This document shows, one piece after another, positions 34,289 to 42,813 of a DNA stretch of 64,000 nucleotides (positions are counted from its first letter, which is position 1; each line of letters starts with the position of its first letter). Source of the stretch: Diaphorobacter sp. HDW4B. Lineage in GTDB: Bacteria; Pseudomonadota; Gammaproteobacteria; Burkholderiales; Burkholderiaceae_C. The DNA lies in the NCBI RefSeq assembly GCF_011305535.1, contig NZ_CP049905.1:744001-808000 (forward strand). Direction: 5' to 3'. The position numbers and the translations under genes are program-made. Under the pieces are notes generated by a model. The model was not told the DNA's origin. It made no database searches and worked only from the letters and a program-made list of their open reading frames with translations.

Positions 34289-34313
34289 TGGTAGGCGCGA
34301 TTGGACTCGAACC
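34289..34313 (-). other. Attachment-site core: 3' end of a tRNA gene
   Basis: Read on the minus strand this is GGTTCGAGTCCAATCGCGCC followed by TACCA: T-loop, T-stem 3' strand, acceptor 3' strand (implied 5' strand AGGCGCG) and CCA. It fits tRNA-Val(GAC) of Burkholderiales as I remember it. Only 25 bases are tRNA-like: the DNA to the right, where the tRNA body should be, is unrelated. Position next to int identifies it as an att core. The gap 34214-34422 holds nothing else I can name. Confidence 0.7.
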
Positions 34314-34422
34314 ATATCTCTAGGGGAATCGAGTCGCAATCTGTCGCTACGTCACTCTAGGCGATGTGACTGGAAGCGACCAGAAAACCCATCTAGTTCC
34401 CTGAGAAGTTCCCTGAAGCTCG

Positions 34423-34689
34423 CTAGCCCCGGAACTGCCCGTGCAGCAGTTTTAGCTTGTTCGCCAGCGTCTCAGCGTCGTGGCGCATATGCAGGGCCGG
34501 GATCGTACCGATACTGACATGCTCATACCAGACGTGAAATGTCTGTGTTTTCGGCATCAAGATCGTGGCATCACGGATCGCGCTCATGATCGATCCTGCA
34601 TGGAAATCTGATTGCTCCGCGTCACCATCCACGACGGTCACGCTGTACTCGCCAGGTGCGGCCTTCTCGATGATCAACGTTGGAATCAT
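34423..34689 (-). CDS. Small phage-type protein, unknown
   Basis: 88 residues from the ATG at 34689 with GGTGAAG just upstream. MIPTLIIEKAAPGEYSVTVV and LANKLKLLHGQFRG. Beta-rich at the N-terminus and helical at the C-terminus. It lies beyond the att core, so it belongs to whatever is to the right of prophage A. No family recognised. Confidence 0.5.
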   Translation of the reverse strand: MIPTLIIEKAAPGEYSVTVVDGDAEQSDFHAGSIMSAIRDATILMPKTQTFHVWYEHVSIGTIPALHMRHDAETLANKLKLLHGQFRG

Positions 34690-34840
34690 CGCTTCACCTC
34701 TGGCGTGAGTTGGATTGTTGCAAGTTTCGATGAGCGACCTGCACGATTCGGCTTGATCCAGTAGGTCCATAGTCCCTTCATCCACGCCAGCGCGTACAGC
34801 ACGCTCACTCTGAAACCACACATTTGAGCGCCAGATAAGC

Positions 34841-36121
34841 CTATCTAACTTTACTTGAGCGACGGCCCAACAAGCCGAACACACCAAGGAGCGATGCAAG
34901 AGAAACCAAGCCCGTCCAACTAGTAGCTGGAACCGGCGCTATTTCCTTGATCGATGCAGGCGCTAAGGTAACTGTCGCTGTATTGTTGGTAGCAATGGGA
35001 TCTTGTGGACTTCCCATCTGGGGCTGCGCAGTTATTCCGTGCACGTCAATCGATGCGACGCTAGGACCCATCCATGAAACCGAATAGACTGCAGTTTGAC
35101 CAGAATCCAACGGTTGCGTTGCACTGATGGGGCCAGCACCCGATTGTGTCAAGCAAGGTGAACCTGAAGGTTGAAGCACACAAGTCCAAGCAGCAGTGAC
35201 CCCATTAGCGACTCCCGGCAAAGGATCCGAAATAACAGCAGTGGTGGGGTCTGGTCCGTTGTTGTAAACGCTAAACGTATAGCTGTATTGGTTCAAACCG
35301 CCAGTCGGTACTTTCGCGACGGTGCTTGCACCAACAATGACCTCGGCAATAGCCTGCCTACTCATTGTGAAAAGCGTGTCATCCCAAGAGGCGCGACCGT
35401 CGGCGTTTAATCCCGTGCGATAGAGGTAAAAGCGCAACGCGTACGGCGTACCCGGCTGCAACGTGATTCCTGGCCCCGGCCCATCCGGCGCACGAACAAA
35501 CTGATAATCCACTCCGCCAATTAAGCTCACGTCATCTACTTGCTGCAACACTCCTCCAATGGAGTTACCAGCAGCATCCACCACATACGCAGCATAGCCA
35601 AACGAACGGGGATGGATATTACCATTTAGATTCCAACGCTTGGCAATCAAAGCCGCGTTCAAATAAAATAAAGCGGACGATTCCGTGGAATCCGCATACA
35701 TCATTGTTCCGGTTGTAAACGGAAACTCAATGAACTGCTGCGCATCAATGGCTGAGGACGCGTTGTTCGTCGACAAGCCAGAAATGATTTGGAAGTCCAG
35801 ATATGTTGCATCGGGACTCGCACTCAGTCCCCCACCAAGTCGCTGCGGGACCGTTCCGGCCAAGAAATTTGTGTCGTGAGTATCACCTAACACAGGTGTT
35901 GGTCCCGTACTTAGCCCACTAGATCCCGGATACCAGTCTTGACTCAGAGTCCCCGGTGGACGGTTGCTCATCCAACCAGCAACCCAGCCGTCAAGCCCCG
36001 AAGCACTTGTCGGGGCGAAAACATATTGCTGCCCAAAGCTTGAAGTAGATGCGCTTACAACTAAAAATGCGCACGCGATAGACCTAAACTTCTTTGCATC
36101 TAAAAACATTTCTGCAACCAT
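34841..36121 (-). CDS. Secreted protein with DUF11-like domain and C-terminal sorting tail
   Basis: 426 residues from the ATG at 36121 (AGGAAG 6 bases upstream). Signal peptide to about 30 (CAFLVVSASTSSFG). A beta-rich domain (about 35-270) is followed by a DUF11-like segment (QYSYTFSVYNNGPDPTTAVI ... NNTATVTLAP), then VPATSWTGLVSLASLLGVFG and LLGRRSSKVR: short motif, hydrophobic span and basic end. The tail resembles IPTL-CTERM but with VPAT in place of IPTL/VPTL. Third such protein in 20 kb. Confidence 0.65.
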   Translation of the reverse strand: MVAEMFLDAKKFRSIACAFLVVSASTSSFGQQYVFAPTSASGLDGWVAGWMSNRPPGTLSQDWYPGSSGLSTGPTPVLGDTHDTNFLAGTVPQRLGGGLSASPDATYLDFQIISGLSTNNASSAIDAQQFIEFPFTTGTMMYADSTESSALFYLNAALIAKRWNLNGNIHPRSFGYAAYVVDAAGNSIGGVLQQVDDVSLIGGVDYQFVRAPDGPGPGITLQPGTPYALRFYLYRTGLNADGRASWDDTLFTMSRQAIAEVIVGASTVAKVPTGGLNQYSYTFSVYNNGPDPTTAVISDPLPGVANGVTAAWTCVLQPSGSPCLTQSGAGPISATQPLDSGQTAVYSVSWMGPSVASIDVHGITAQPQMGSPQDPIATNNTATVTLAPASIKEIAPVPATSWTGLVSLASLLGVFGLLGRRSSKVR

Positions 36122-36325
36122 TTATCGCTTCCTGCTGAAATTTGCGTTCTTTAACATCATGCTACCAAGACAGGTGGGATGACTGTCAACTAGAAATCGC
36201 TTTTTTTCTTGAGCTTCAGTCGTCTGGTCTGTAGCAACATTGAGTTTGAGCGAATCGTGTTATGTCCTTAAAGCAGCGCTCCGCACTCCAAAGCATGGGG
36301 CCGAGCTTTGTGGCCAGCGTGGATT

Positions 36326-36375
36326 GGGTCGCTCTGGAGCGGCGCGAGAGCGACCCTACCGCCGCTCTGGAGCGG
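36326..36375. promoter_or_regulatory. Inverted repeats upstream of the glycosyltransferase-like gene
   Basis: Perfect 10-bp repeat gggtcgctct / agagcgaccc with an 11-base loop (36326-36356), then a compact palindrome ccgctc tg gagcgg (36362-36375). They lie 27 bases before the chosen ATG, so they could be operators or an attenuator. Confidence 0.4.
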
Positions 36376-36401
36376 CTCTAGGTGCAGACTGTGGCACAGT
36401 C

Positions 36402-37643
36402 ATGGCTACTATGAAAATCCTGATGCTGCTCGAACCAGTGGGCTATCGCGAGGGCCCTCAGTTTCTGACCTGCCACCTTTTTTGGGCGGATCTCATTGAT
36501 GCAGCCGTTCGGTGCTTGGGCGGCATATTAGCGTTGGCCTCCAACAATACAATTTGTGAGCACTGGCAAGCAGTAGACGCGACGCGGCCCTGCTTTGCCA
36601 TCGACGAAGACGCCGTACTGGCTGATTTCGGAGGCGACCGGCATTTTTACGCGAAAACCTTGTACCGGAAGTCGCTGCATACGAACTATCTATGTCGCAG
36701 ACTCAAGGAAATCAAGCAAACCTTTGAACCCGATTTGGTTTTAATGACTTCGCAAAACGAATTTGTCCGTTGCGTGTTCGCCGCCACACCACAATTGTGG
36801 CTGGAACAATCACCTCTGCCTCGCTTAGGGCAGCCTTTCAGAACATTTTTCGACCCCTGCGGCCATCAGGTTGGATCAATGTTGGAAACGTGCAAGCAAG
36901 ACATTATCTCCCTCGCCCTTGACCCGCTGCGCCGCTCGCAGATGGAAGCGTCGTTCGAGCGGGCTATGCAATTCACACAGAATGTCGATCCGCGCGCTGA
37001 TTCGGCGCGCCAGGAATTGGCCGAGCTCCGGGTCGATCACAAGGTCGCGCTGCTCGCTACTCAACCCAGCGACTGGGTCACATTCGAGGGGGCGGGTGGA
37101 ACGACGCCGCTGCGCGAACTGGTGCTGGACTGGGCCCACGGCCTTCCTCCGGGCTGGATAGGTGTGCCGACGCTCCATCCCGGGGATCAAGCGGGCCTAT
37201 TCCTTTCGGAGTTAGCGCCGCTGAAAGATCCGAAACTGTACTGCTTGTCCCCAACTAATATCATGGGACTGACGGACGCACTTATCCCTAAGGCCGATGG
37301 CTTGGTGACGCTTAGTTCGAGCTGCGCAATGTCTGCCCTTTTGCTCCAAAAGCCTGTAGTGGTGACCGGCAGCAGCCCTTTTCGGACATGGGGCGTTGAG
37401 AGCCCCGCACAAATCGAGCAATGCGCACCGTTGACGGATGACCAAGTGGTCGGATTGCTGGCTTTTCTAACCAATCGCTACTCTTTCGCGCTGGATGACA
37501 TGCGTAACGACCCAAACATGCTGGGGGCATTGTTTGTCGAAACCGTAAATCGCAACGGCGCAGCACATGCTTATTTCGACCTTTCCGGTTGGAGGATAGA
37601 GAAGTTCAACCGATTGTTCTGTTGGACAGAAGGCCAGAATTGA
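36402..37643 (+). CDS. Putative polysaccharide-type glycosyltransferase
   Basis: 413 residues from the ATG at 36402 (36411 is also possible); the same frame is open to 36240 but that part looks non-coding. MKILMLLEPVGYREGPQFLT starts a Rossmann-like strand. The second half has LLATQPSDWVTFEG, WIGVPTLHPGDQAGLF and DGLVTLSSSCAMSALLLQKP, a pattern like that of capsule/Kdo-type transferases where HP and SS bind the nucleotide sugar. The C-terminus has no membrane span. Target glycan unknown. The gap 37644-37955 that follows shows no gene. Confidence 0.45.
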   Translation: MATMKILMLLEPVGYREGPQFLTCHLFWADLIDAAVRCLGGILALASNNTICEHWQAVDATRPCFAIDEDAVLADFGGDRHFYAKTLYRKSLHTNYLCRRLKEIKQTFEPDLVLMTSQNEFVRCVFAATPQLWLEQSPLPRLGQPFRTFFDPCGHQVGSMLETCKQDIISLALDPLRRSQMEASFERAMQFTQNVDPRADSARQELAELRVDHKVALLATQPSDWVTFEGAGGTTPLRELVLDWAHGLPPGWIGVPTLHPGDQAGLFLSELAPLKDPKLYCLSPTNIMGLTDALIPKADGLVTLSSSCAMSALLLQKPVVVTGSSPFRTWGVESPAQIEQCAPLTDDQVVGLLAFLTNRYSFALDDMRNDPNMLGALFVETVNRNGAAHAYFDLSGWRIEKFNRLFCWTEGQN

Positions 37644-37955
37644 TTACGAATTGTCGAGCTAGTGATCGAGACTCAACCGGCTCCTTAGCCCGAACTTATG
37701 ATGCTCTGGCGTGGAGCAAGAGCGACGTCACCTACATTCTGGAACGACTCCAGGCGCACGAAGAGACGCCTCAACCCGGCACAGGGTACGGGGTAATGTC
37801 GGGATGTTACAGCGAGACAACGAGGGGCTCACCGGAAGTGGCCAACGCTGGCCGGAAGTAGTGCCCATCCGGCAACAGACGGCCAGTATCAAACATCCCA
37901 GCAAGTGAAATGAGTGACTGCCACCCTCAGATGCGGAATTTCGTCTTGTGAAGCA

Positions 37956-39416
37956 TCAACCAACGGTGTTTTTGTAAATCACCCCGTCCTTCATAACGAC
38001 GGCAAGGTTTTTTTCGGGGTCTGCAAACAGCTGTATGTTTGCCAGCGGGTCGCCATTGACTAGTAGCATGTCTGCATAGGCGCCTTCTTCAATCAAACCA
38101 AGTTTGCCAGGATACGGACTGCGTTGCCCTGACATGGCGAGCACCTCGGCGTTGACGGTTGTTGCAGTCGTCAGTATTTCGAGTGAGCTGTACCAACGGG
38201 TCATCTTTGCGAGTTGCGCCCCTTGTCGTTTGGCCAATTTCGCATCAAACAATGTGTCCGTGCCCCATGCCGTTTTCAGCTTGTATTTCTTAGCCAGCGC
38301 GTAGGCGTTGTCGGTTCCCTGCGTCATCTGCAACTGCTTGGCGCGGTTGAGCGAGCCCTCAGGAAAAGGAGTGGCGTCCTCGTCATCGAGAAACGGCTGC
38401 ATGCTGAGCCAGATGCCCTTGTCGGCCATGATGCGGGCCGTGGAATCGTCCATCAGTTGGCCATGCTCAATACAGCGCACACCGCCTCGAATAGCGGTTT
38501 GAATTGCGCGTGCCGTATATGCGTGAACGGTGACGTAGGTGCCCCAGTTTTCTGCGGCGTCGACCGCCGCACGGAACTCGGCTTCTGTGTACTGCGAAAC
38601 GTCTATGGGGTCATAGTTGGACGACACCCCGCCGCCCGCAGCAAGTTTGAGCTGGCTAGCTCCGTGCATGAGCTGTTCTCGCGCTCTCTTCAACACTTCA
38701 GCAGGACCATCGGCTATGGCACCTCCGCCAATTGCGTCGCCGCGGCTCAACGGCGCGCCCGGGGAAGAAGGCAGTTCGTAGAGCTGGCGGTAGTCCCCAT
38801 GGCCCGAGGTCTGCGAAATCATAGCGCCAGAGGGCCAGATACGCGGTCCTGCAACCAGTCCGGAGTCGATGGCGCGCTTCAGACTAAAACTCGGACCGGC
38901 CATGTCGCGCACACTCGTAAAGCCTCGCAGCAGCACATCCGTTGCTTCTTTTGCGGCTGCCAAGTTAATGAAGCCCACATCAGCAGTCAGCAACTGACTG
39001 ATGGGTAACGAAGCCATCATGATGTGGTAATGGGCGTCAATCAGCCCTGGCATCAAGGTGCGTCCACCACCATCAATGACCTTGACCCCTGTTAGCGGTA
39101 CGGCGCCAGACGCCCCTACCGTTTTTATCTTATTTCCTTCCACAACCACAGTGAGTCCACCACGGAGTGCATTCGATTTGCCATCGAATACCTGCACATC
39201 TGTGAAAGCGACTAGCCCCCTTGGAGGTTCGCCATTGATGGCTGAGGCCGCTTTTGGCCACAGTGCGGAGACACCTGCGGCCGCTGTTCCTGCCAAAAAA
39301 CTGCGGCGCGACAGCTTGTCGTCCACCTGTTCGCACCACCTAGCAAAGGCAGGGCTATGGCAAATACACTGGAACAAGCGTGGCGATGAAGCATCGGGAA
39401 TGGCGGAGTCAGACAT
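37956..39416 (-). CDS. Tat-exported imidazolonepropionase-like amidohydrolase
   Basis: 486 residues. A twin-arginine signal (KLSRRSFLAGTAAAG) lies at about 34-48 behind a long n-region. Metal ligands of the amidohydrolase fold: His 129 and His 131 (DAHYH), Lys in SQLKLAAGGG, His in TVHAYT, His in CIEHGQ and Asp in AWGTDTLFD. Such enzymes cleave cyclic amides or peptides in the periplasm; the substrate cannot be told. It lies 103 bases downstream of the outer-membrane barrel gene in the same direction, possibly an operon. Confidence 0.75.
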   Translation of the reverse strand: MSDSAIPDASSPRLFQCICHSPAFARWCEQVDDKLSRRSFLAGTAAAGVSALWPKAASAINGEPPRGLVAFTDVQVFDGKSNALRGGLTVVVEGNKIKTVGASGAVPLTGVKVIDGGGRTLMPGLIDAHYHIMMASLPISQLLTADVGFINLAAAKEATDVLLRGFTSVRDMAGPSFSLKRAIDSGLVAGPRIWPSGAMISQTSGHGDYRQLYELPSSPGAPLSRGDAIGGGAIADGPAEVLKRAREQLMHGASQLKLAAGGGVSSNYDPIDVSQYTEAEFRAAVDAAENWGTYVTVHAYTARAIQTAIRGGVRCIEHGQLMDDSTARIMADKGIWLSMQPFLDDEDATPFPEGSLNRAKQLQMTQGTDNAYALAKKYKLKTAWGTDTLFDAKLAKRQGAQLAKMTRWYSSLEILTTATTVNAEVLAMSGQRSPYPGKLGLIEEGAYADMLLVNGDPLANIQLFADPEKNLAVVMKDGVIYKNTVG

Positions 39417-39519
39417 GGCGTAACCTTTCAGATGGAAATCGACGCCATGACCTACGCCAGAAAGGCGCGCTCAAGGCCCTGCGTTGCAAGAACTGAGTGT
39501 GGGAGGGGCGGCAGCGTGT

Positions 39520-40278
39520 TCAGAATTGCCACGTTAGCCCTAAAAGGGGGCCCGCCATGTGGATGTCAATCAAGGTGCCGCTGCGGCGGTAATCGAGTGA
39601 CAGATAGCGATAGCCAGCCGAGACGTAAAACGAGTCCTGCAGCTTGTAATTCAACGTTCCAATTACCTGCCAGGTGGACTTGGAATCCACGCCAAAACCG
39701 CCAACATCGCCATACACAAGGGCAGACCACCGGGGCGTCAACGCTTTGTTGAAACGCACGGCAAGGACGGGGTCTACTATGGAAAGACTGGACTTCGCGT
39801 TGATCCCAATCGCTGGAGCACGAGCTGAGACCTTAATGTCCCAAGCTCTCATGCCGGCCAACAGGTCCACCGTTGAACCGGGTTCATCAAACGCTCGGTA
39901 GCCTCCCGCCAACGTCAGTGAGGTATTGCGTAGTTTGCCGGTAGCGCCAACGCCTGGAGCTACTTCTCCGTCTGCGCCAATGCTGGAGTAGGTTAGGTCG
40001 CCGAAAAGAATAAGGCGACCACGTTGCGCGAGTCCCGACACAAATGCGGCCGCGTTGAGATCGTGCAAAACATCGCGAAACGAATTGCTCATCTCAACCG
40101 ATGGCGTTGCCGCCATGGGGCGTATTGTGCCCCCCATTCCGGCCATCCAAATGTATGGGGTGACCTGAAAGGCCCAATGGTCGAATCCCTCCTCCGCAGC
40201 GGCAGGCATAGAAAGCAGCATGACGCCTGACATCGCAATCATGCCGTTTAAAGACTTTGATACCCAGAGCATTGCCAT
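39520..40278 (-). CDS. Outer-membrane beta-barrel protein
   Basis: 252 residues. Signal peptide to about 28 (MIAMSGVMLLSMPAAA). Repeated amphipathic strands follow (HWAFQVTPYIWMAGMGGTI, LILFGDLTYSSIGADGE, SFYVSAGYRYLSLDYRRSG) and the chain ends LLGLTWQF with terminal Phe, the outer-membrane insertion signal. Probably an 8-10-strand barrel; role unknown. The stretch 40279-40592 downstream of the prophage B lysis genes shows no gene that I can support. Confidence 0.7.
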   Translation of the reverse strand: MAMLWVSKSLNGMIAMSGVMLLSMPAAAEEGFDHWAFQVTPYIWMAGMGGTIRPMAATPSVEMSNSFRDVLHDLNAAAFVSGLAQRGRLILFGDLTYSSIGADGEVAPGVGATGKLRNTSLTLAGGYRAFDEPGSTVDLLAGMRAWDIKVSARAPAIGINAKSSLSIVDPVLAVRFNKALTPRWSALVYGDVGGFGVDSKSTWQVIGTLNYKLQDSFYVSAGYRYLSLDYRRSGTLIDIHMAGPLLGLTWQF

Positions 40279-40592
40279 TCGTTGGACCTTCGTGGGTTTG
40301 GTCTTGCATCATAGTTGGCCGCACCCGATGATGTCCAGCGAACCAGCAGGTCGCTTAACTTATTTTCAAGGGACGAACTTGAACGCCCTACTGTGAACCA
40401 GGCGCTCAGCAATTCAAGGCCAAGGACGGCTTTGGGTCGAGACTGCGTGAAAACTCATTCAATCAGGAAGTTCAGAGGTCTTCTCAGCATTCCCCGTCTC
40501 AAGAAAAACGCATACAGAGCAATCTGAGAGGTCAGTTTTTTGTCGAAGTCAGTGCCGAGCCCGTTTTCGACCGCCTCGGTAGTATCCGAACG

Positions 40593-41120
40593 CTACTTGT
40601 CAACCTTCATCGCTTCAACCCCAGACCGCCAGCAGGTTTCAGCATACCGCTGAAGGTAGTCGAGCTTTTCGGCGTCAAGCTGGACGGACTCTCGGAGATC
40701 GAGAACACGGCTTGCAGCTTCGCGGTCGAGTTCGACGGCTGCATCGCCCAAGCTGCTGGCGCTTGAATCTGCGGCCCCGCCACCGGTGGGCTCACGCACG
40801 ACTCGGGTGACGATGCGCACCCCGCAAGTGCCAAGACGCACGCACTCGCGCAGGCTACGGTTTTCTTGATCATTTTTGGCGATCCTCTCTGTTGCTGATT
40901 TGTCGGCTATGCTGATTGCGGCGTTCGCGGCTTGCTCGAGCTTGCGAACTGCGGTCACAGCGTCGGTCGTCTTCCGCGCTATCCCGGCCAGCACTTCGGC
41001 GTGCTGCCGCTTCACGTCGGCCTGATCGGCACCGGTGCGCCAGCCGTTGACGGCCCAACCAGCGGTAAGGCCGAGCGCGAAGAGAACGGAGGCGATGATG
41101 GCTTTGGCGTAGGTGGTCAT
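40593..41120 (-). CDS. i-spanin (Rz-like), prophage B
   Basis: 175 residues from the ATG at 41120 (GGGAG upstream, ATGA overlap with the gene before). N-terminal span KAIIASVLFALGLTAGWAV, then a charged periplasmic helix (KTTDAVTAVRKLEQAANAAI). Last late gene of prophage B. The o-spanin gene lies inside it. Confidence 0.8.
   Translation of the reverse strand: MTTYAKAIIASVLFALGLTAGWAVNGWRTGADQADVKRQHAEVLAGIARKTTDAVTAVRKLEQAANAAISIADKSATERIAKNDQENRSLRECVRLGTCGVRIVTRVVREPTGGGAADSSASSLGDAAVELDREAASRVLDLRESVQLDAEKLDYLQRYAETCWRSGVEAMKVDK
40607..40873 (-). CDS. o-spanin lipoprotein (Rz1-like), embedded
   Basis: 88 residues in a second frame within the i-spanin gene. MIKKTVACASACVLALAGCA is a textbook lipoprotein signal (lipobox LAGC), followed by a Pro/Ser-rich mature part (SPPVAGPQIQAPAAW). 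GAGGA precedes the ATG. Pairs with the i-spanin to fuse membranes at lysis. Confidence 0.8.
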   Translation of the reverse strand: MIKKTVACASACVLALAGCASSPESCVSPPVAGPQIQAPAAWAMQPSNSTAKLQAVFSISESPSSLTPKSSTTFSGMLKPAGGLGLKR

Positions 41121-41317
41121 GCTTGCTCCCATGGCTTACTCTTGGCCTCGGTTTTGATCACGGCTGAAATCTCGCCCCTCGGCACGCCGTCCTTGACTAG
41201 CGCTTGAATGCGTTTCGCCATCCATGCAAGCTCGGCCTGTGGGATGCCAGAGAACGCAGACATCGCCGCCACTCCGTTGTAGGTTTTTCCGTCTTTGTTC
41301 CTGAATTGCTCAAGCAT
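41117..41317 (-). CDS. Small protein in the lysis cassette, unknown
   Basis: 66 residues from the ATG at 41317 (TGATG with the endolysin stop; a GTG at 41320 is also possible). AELAWMAKRIQALVKDGVPR, no membrane span. Fixed between endolysin and Rz by overlaps on both sides. Function unknown. Confidence 0.5.
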   Translation of the reverse strand: MLEQFRNKDGKTYNGVAAMSAFSGIPQAELAWMAKRIQALVKDGVPRGEISAVIKTEAKSKPWEQA

Positions 41318-41946
41318 CACAAACCCTCCTCACACAACTCCCCATTGGCATCCGCCCGGACCATCAACCCCGGCAGCGCCACGGACACGCCATTGACCGT
41401 GCCTCTGTTCCAACGCGGGTTTTCGCGGCACGCGCCCACCAGGTCGCCCGCATTCGCCTTGCGCAGCATCGTGGACGACGCAAAAGCGCCCTCGCCTTTG
41501 TTGTGCAAGAAGTCGATGAACGTGGCTTGAGTGAACGCGCCGTACGTGTCCCACAAACGAAGAAGCCGCTTTGCAGCGGCCTCGGATCGGATGTAGCGGG
41601 CTTTCTCAAGCCGGTAGCAGTCACTCGGCGTGTAGTACCTCAGCACCACATCCGGGCCGGTGATCCCGTTGCAAACAGTCAGGGGTTGCCCCTTGCCCAG
41701 CTTGTCGATGTACGGGTCGCCAATGTGCCGATAGCTGGACTCGTAGTAAGAGCCCATCACCATGGCGATCTTGACCGCCGTGGATGTGCTTGTGTCCTCG
41801 GCTACGGCTTGGATGTACTCATTGCGCTTGGCTTCGGCTGCTGCAATGGCTTGCTCGCGCTCACCGACAACGTAGCCGCCACCCACCCCACCGAGCAGGA
41901 CAAGGGCCAGCAGGCCCGTGCGAAGTGCGTCAGGAATTTTGCTCAT
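41317..41946 (-). CDS. SAR endolysin, prophage B
   Basis: 209 residues from the ATG at 41946 (GGAG 6 bases upstream). Signal-anchor LLALVLLGGVGGGYVVGE at about 15-32, then MGSYYESSYRHIGDPYIDKL and LTVCNGITGP, giving Glu, Asp and Thr in lysozyme-family order. Like the prophage A enzyme it should be Sec-exported and released from the membrane to act. It overlaps the holin gene by 17 bases. Confidence 0.8.
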   Translation of the reverse strand: MSKIPDALRTGLLALVLLGGVGGGYVVGEREQAIAAAEAKRNEYIQAVAEDTSTSTAVKIAMVMGSYYESSYRHIGDPYIDKLGKGQPLTVCNGITGPDVVLRYYTPSDCYRLEKARYIRSEAAAKRLLRLWDTYGAFTQATFIDFLHNKGEGAFASSTMLRKANAGDLVGACRENPRWNRGTVNGVSVALPGLMVRADANGELCEEGL

Positions 41947-42187
41947 CACACTCTCCAAACTTGCACGCCCAGCGGCCCCATCGATACCGGCAGAGCCAGC
42001 GGCACAGCTTGCGGCCCAAGTCCGTCTCTTCGCGCATCCACTTGCGTGCGTAGTAGCCGATCTGCACCAGCAGCAGCACCACGGTCAGAACCATGATGAT
42101 CCATTGGCCCGTGAGCAAAAACGCCGCTTGCCCCGGCACTTGTCCAGCCAGTCCCATTGCAATATCCCTCGCCTCTGTTTGATTCAT
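41930..42187 (-). CDS. Putative holin, prophage B
   Basis: 85 residues from the ATG at 42187. One strong span (GQWIIMVLTVVLLLVQIGYY), then a basic, Trp-rich cytoplasmic tail (KLCRWLCRYRWGRWACKFG). One span and the place directly before a SAR endolysin fit a pinholin or class III holin. An intrinsic terminator lies in its leader. Confidence 0.65.
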   Translation of the reverse strand: MNQTEARDIAMGLAGQVPGQAAFLLTGQWIIMVLTVVLLLVQIGYYARKWMREETDLGRKLCRWLCRYRWGRWACKFGECDEQNS

Positions 42188-42211
42188 CGTTGGCCTTTCG
42201 GAAAAAAGAAA

Positions 42212-42227
42212 ACCCGCCGAAGCGGGT
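42212..42227 (-). terminator. Intrinsic terminator before the lysis genes
   Basis: Minus strand ACCCGC TTCG GCGGGT followed by TTTCTTTTTT. It separates the tail genes from holin, so lysis expression would need read-through. Confidence 0.75.
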
Positions 42228-42245
42228 CTGTTGGTGTTGTCAGGC

Positions 42246-42806
42246 TCACAGGGCCTTGGCGTAGTCGAAGAGCGCCTGCAGGTCGCCCTCGGACAAACTG
42301 AGCGATGCAGCCAGCATCTGCACGGTCGGGCTATCGCTCTCAATCGATGCTGCGCCCTGCCAGTCCACGCGCGCCCGGTAGCGCTGCGTCTCGTCCGGGA
42401 TCTGATCGATCTGTGCATCGATGTCGCTGTCCTTGATGCCTCGCAGGTCGAACAGCGCGAGCAGCGCCTGACGTTTTGTGATCGTGATTCGTGCTGCATC
42501 TGCTGAGGCCTTTTCATCGGCCACGCGCTGCGCGTCGATTTGCGCCAGCTCGTCGCCGTTCAGGGCAACGATTTGCCACTTTTGCGTCAGCACGCCGCCC
42601 ACTTTTTTCGGTGCGATCTGCACGGCCTTATGAGTCGTTGCGTCGTGCTCTGGCTGGACCGTGGCCGAGTAGCTCTCGAAGTGCTCCAGCACTCCCTCAA
42701 ACTCATCCGCGATCATCGCCACGCGGCCCGCCTGCGCAAACCACGAGCGCATATCACCAACCGACAAGCCGAATTCGCCCGTTTCTGTGTTTCGAATGTT
42801 GTTCAT
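42246..42806 (-). CDS. Tail-fibre-associated protein (DUF4376-like?)
   Basis: 186 residues. N-terminal half binds-like beta fold (EHFESYSATVQPEHDATTHK). The C-terminal half, ITKRQALLALFDLRGIKDSD then a run of helices ending LFDYAKAL, is the pattern of proteins at the distal tail of lambda-like phages. Follows the adhesin gene. Function in fibre assembly is inferred. Confidence 0.5.
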   Translation of the reverse strand: MNNIRNTETGEFGLSVGDMRSWFAQAGRVAMIADEFEGVLEHFESYSATVQPEHDATTHKAVQIAPKKVGGVLTQKWQIVALNGDELAQIDAQRVADEKASADAARITITKRQALLALFDLRGIKDSDIDAQIDQIPDETQRYRARVDWQGAASIESDSPTVQMLAASLSLSEGDLQALFDYAKAL

Positions 42807-42813
42807 GTGATCC

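Noticed and set aside
36240-36401. N-terminal extension of the glycosyltransferase-like protein
   Set aside because: The extension is Arg/Gly-rich, spans inverted repeats and lacks a fold-like pattern; the typical start is MKILMLLEP.
40279-40592. Possible IS remnant in the gap before prophage B
   Set aside because: No terminal inverted repeat or transposase fragment could be identified by eye.
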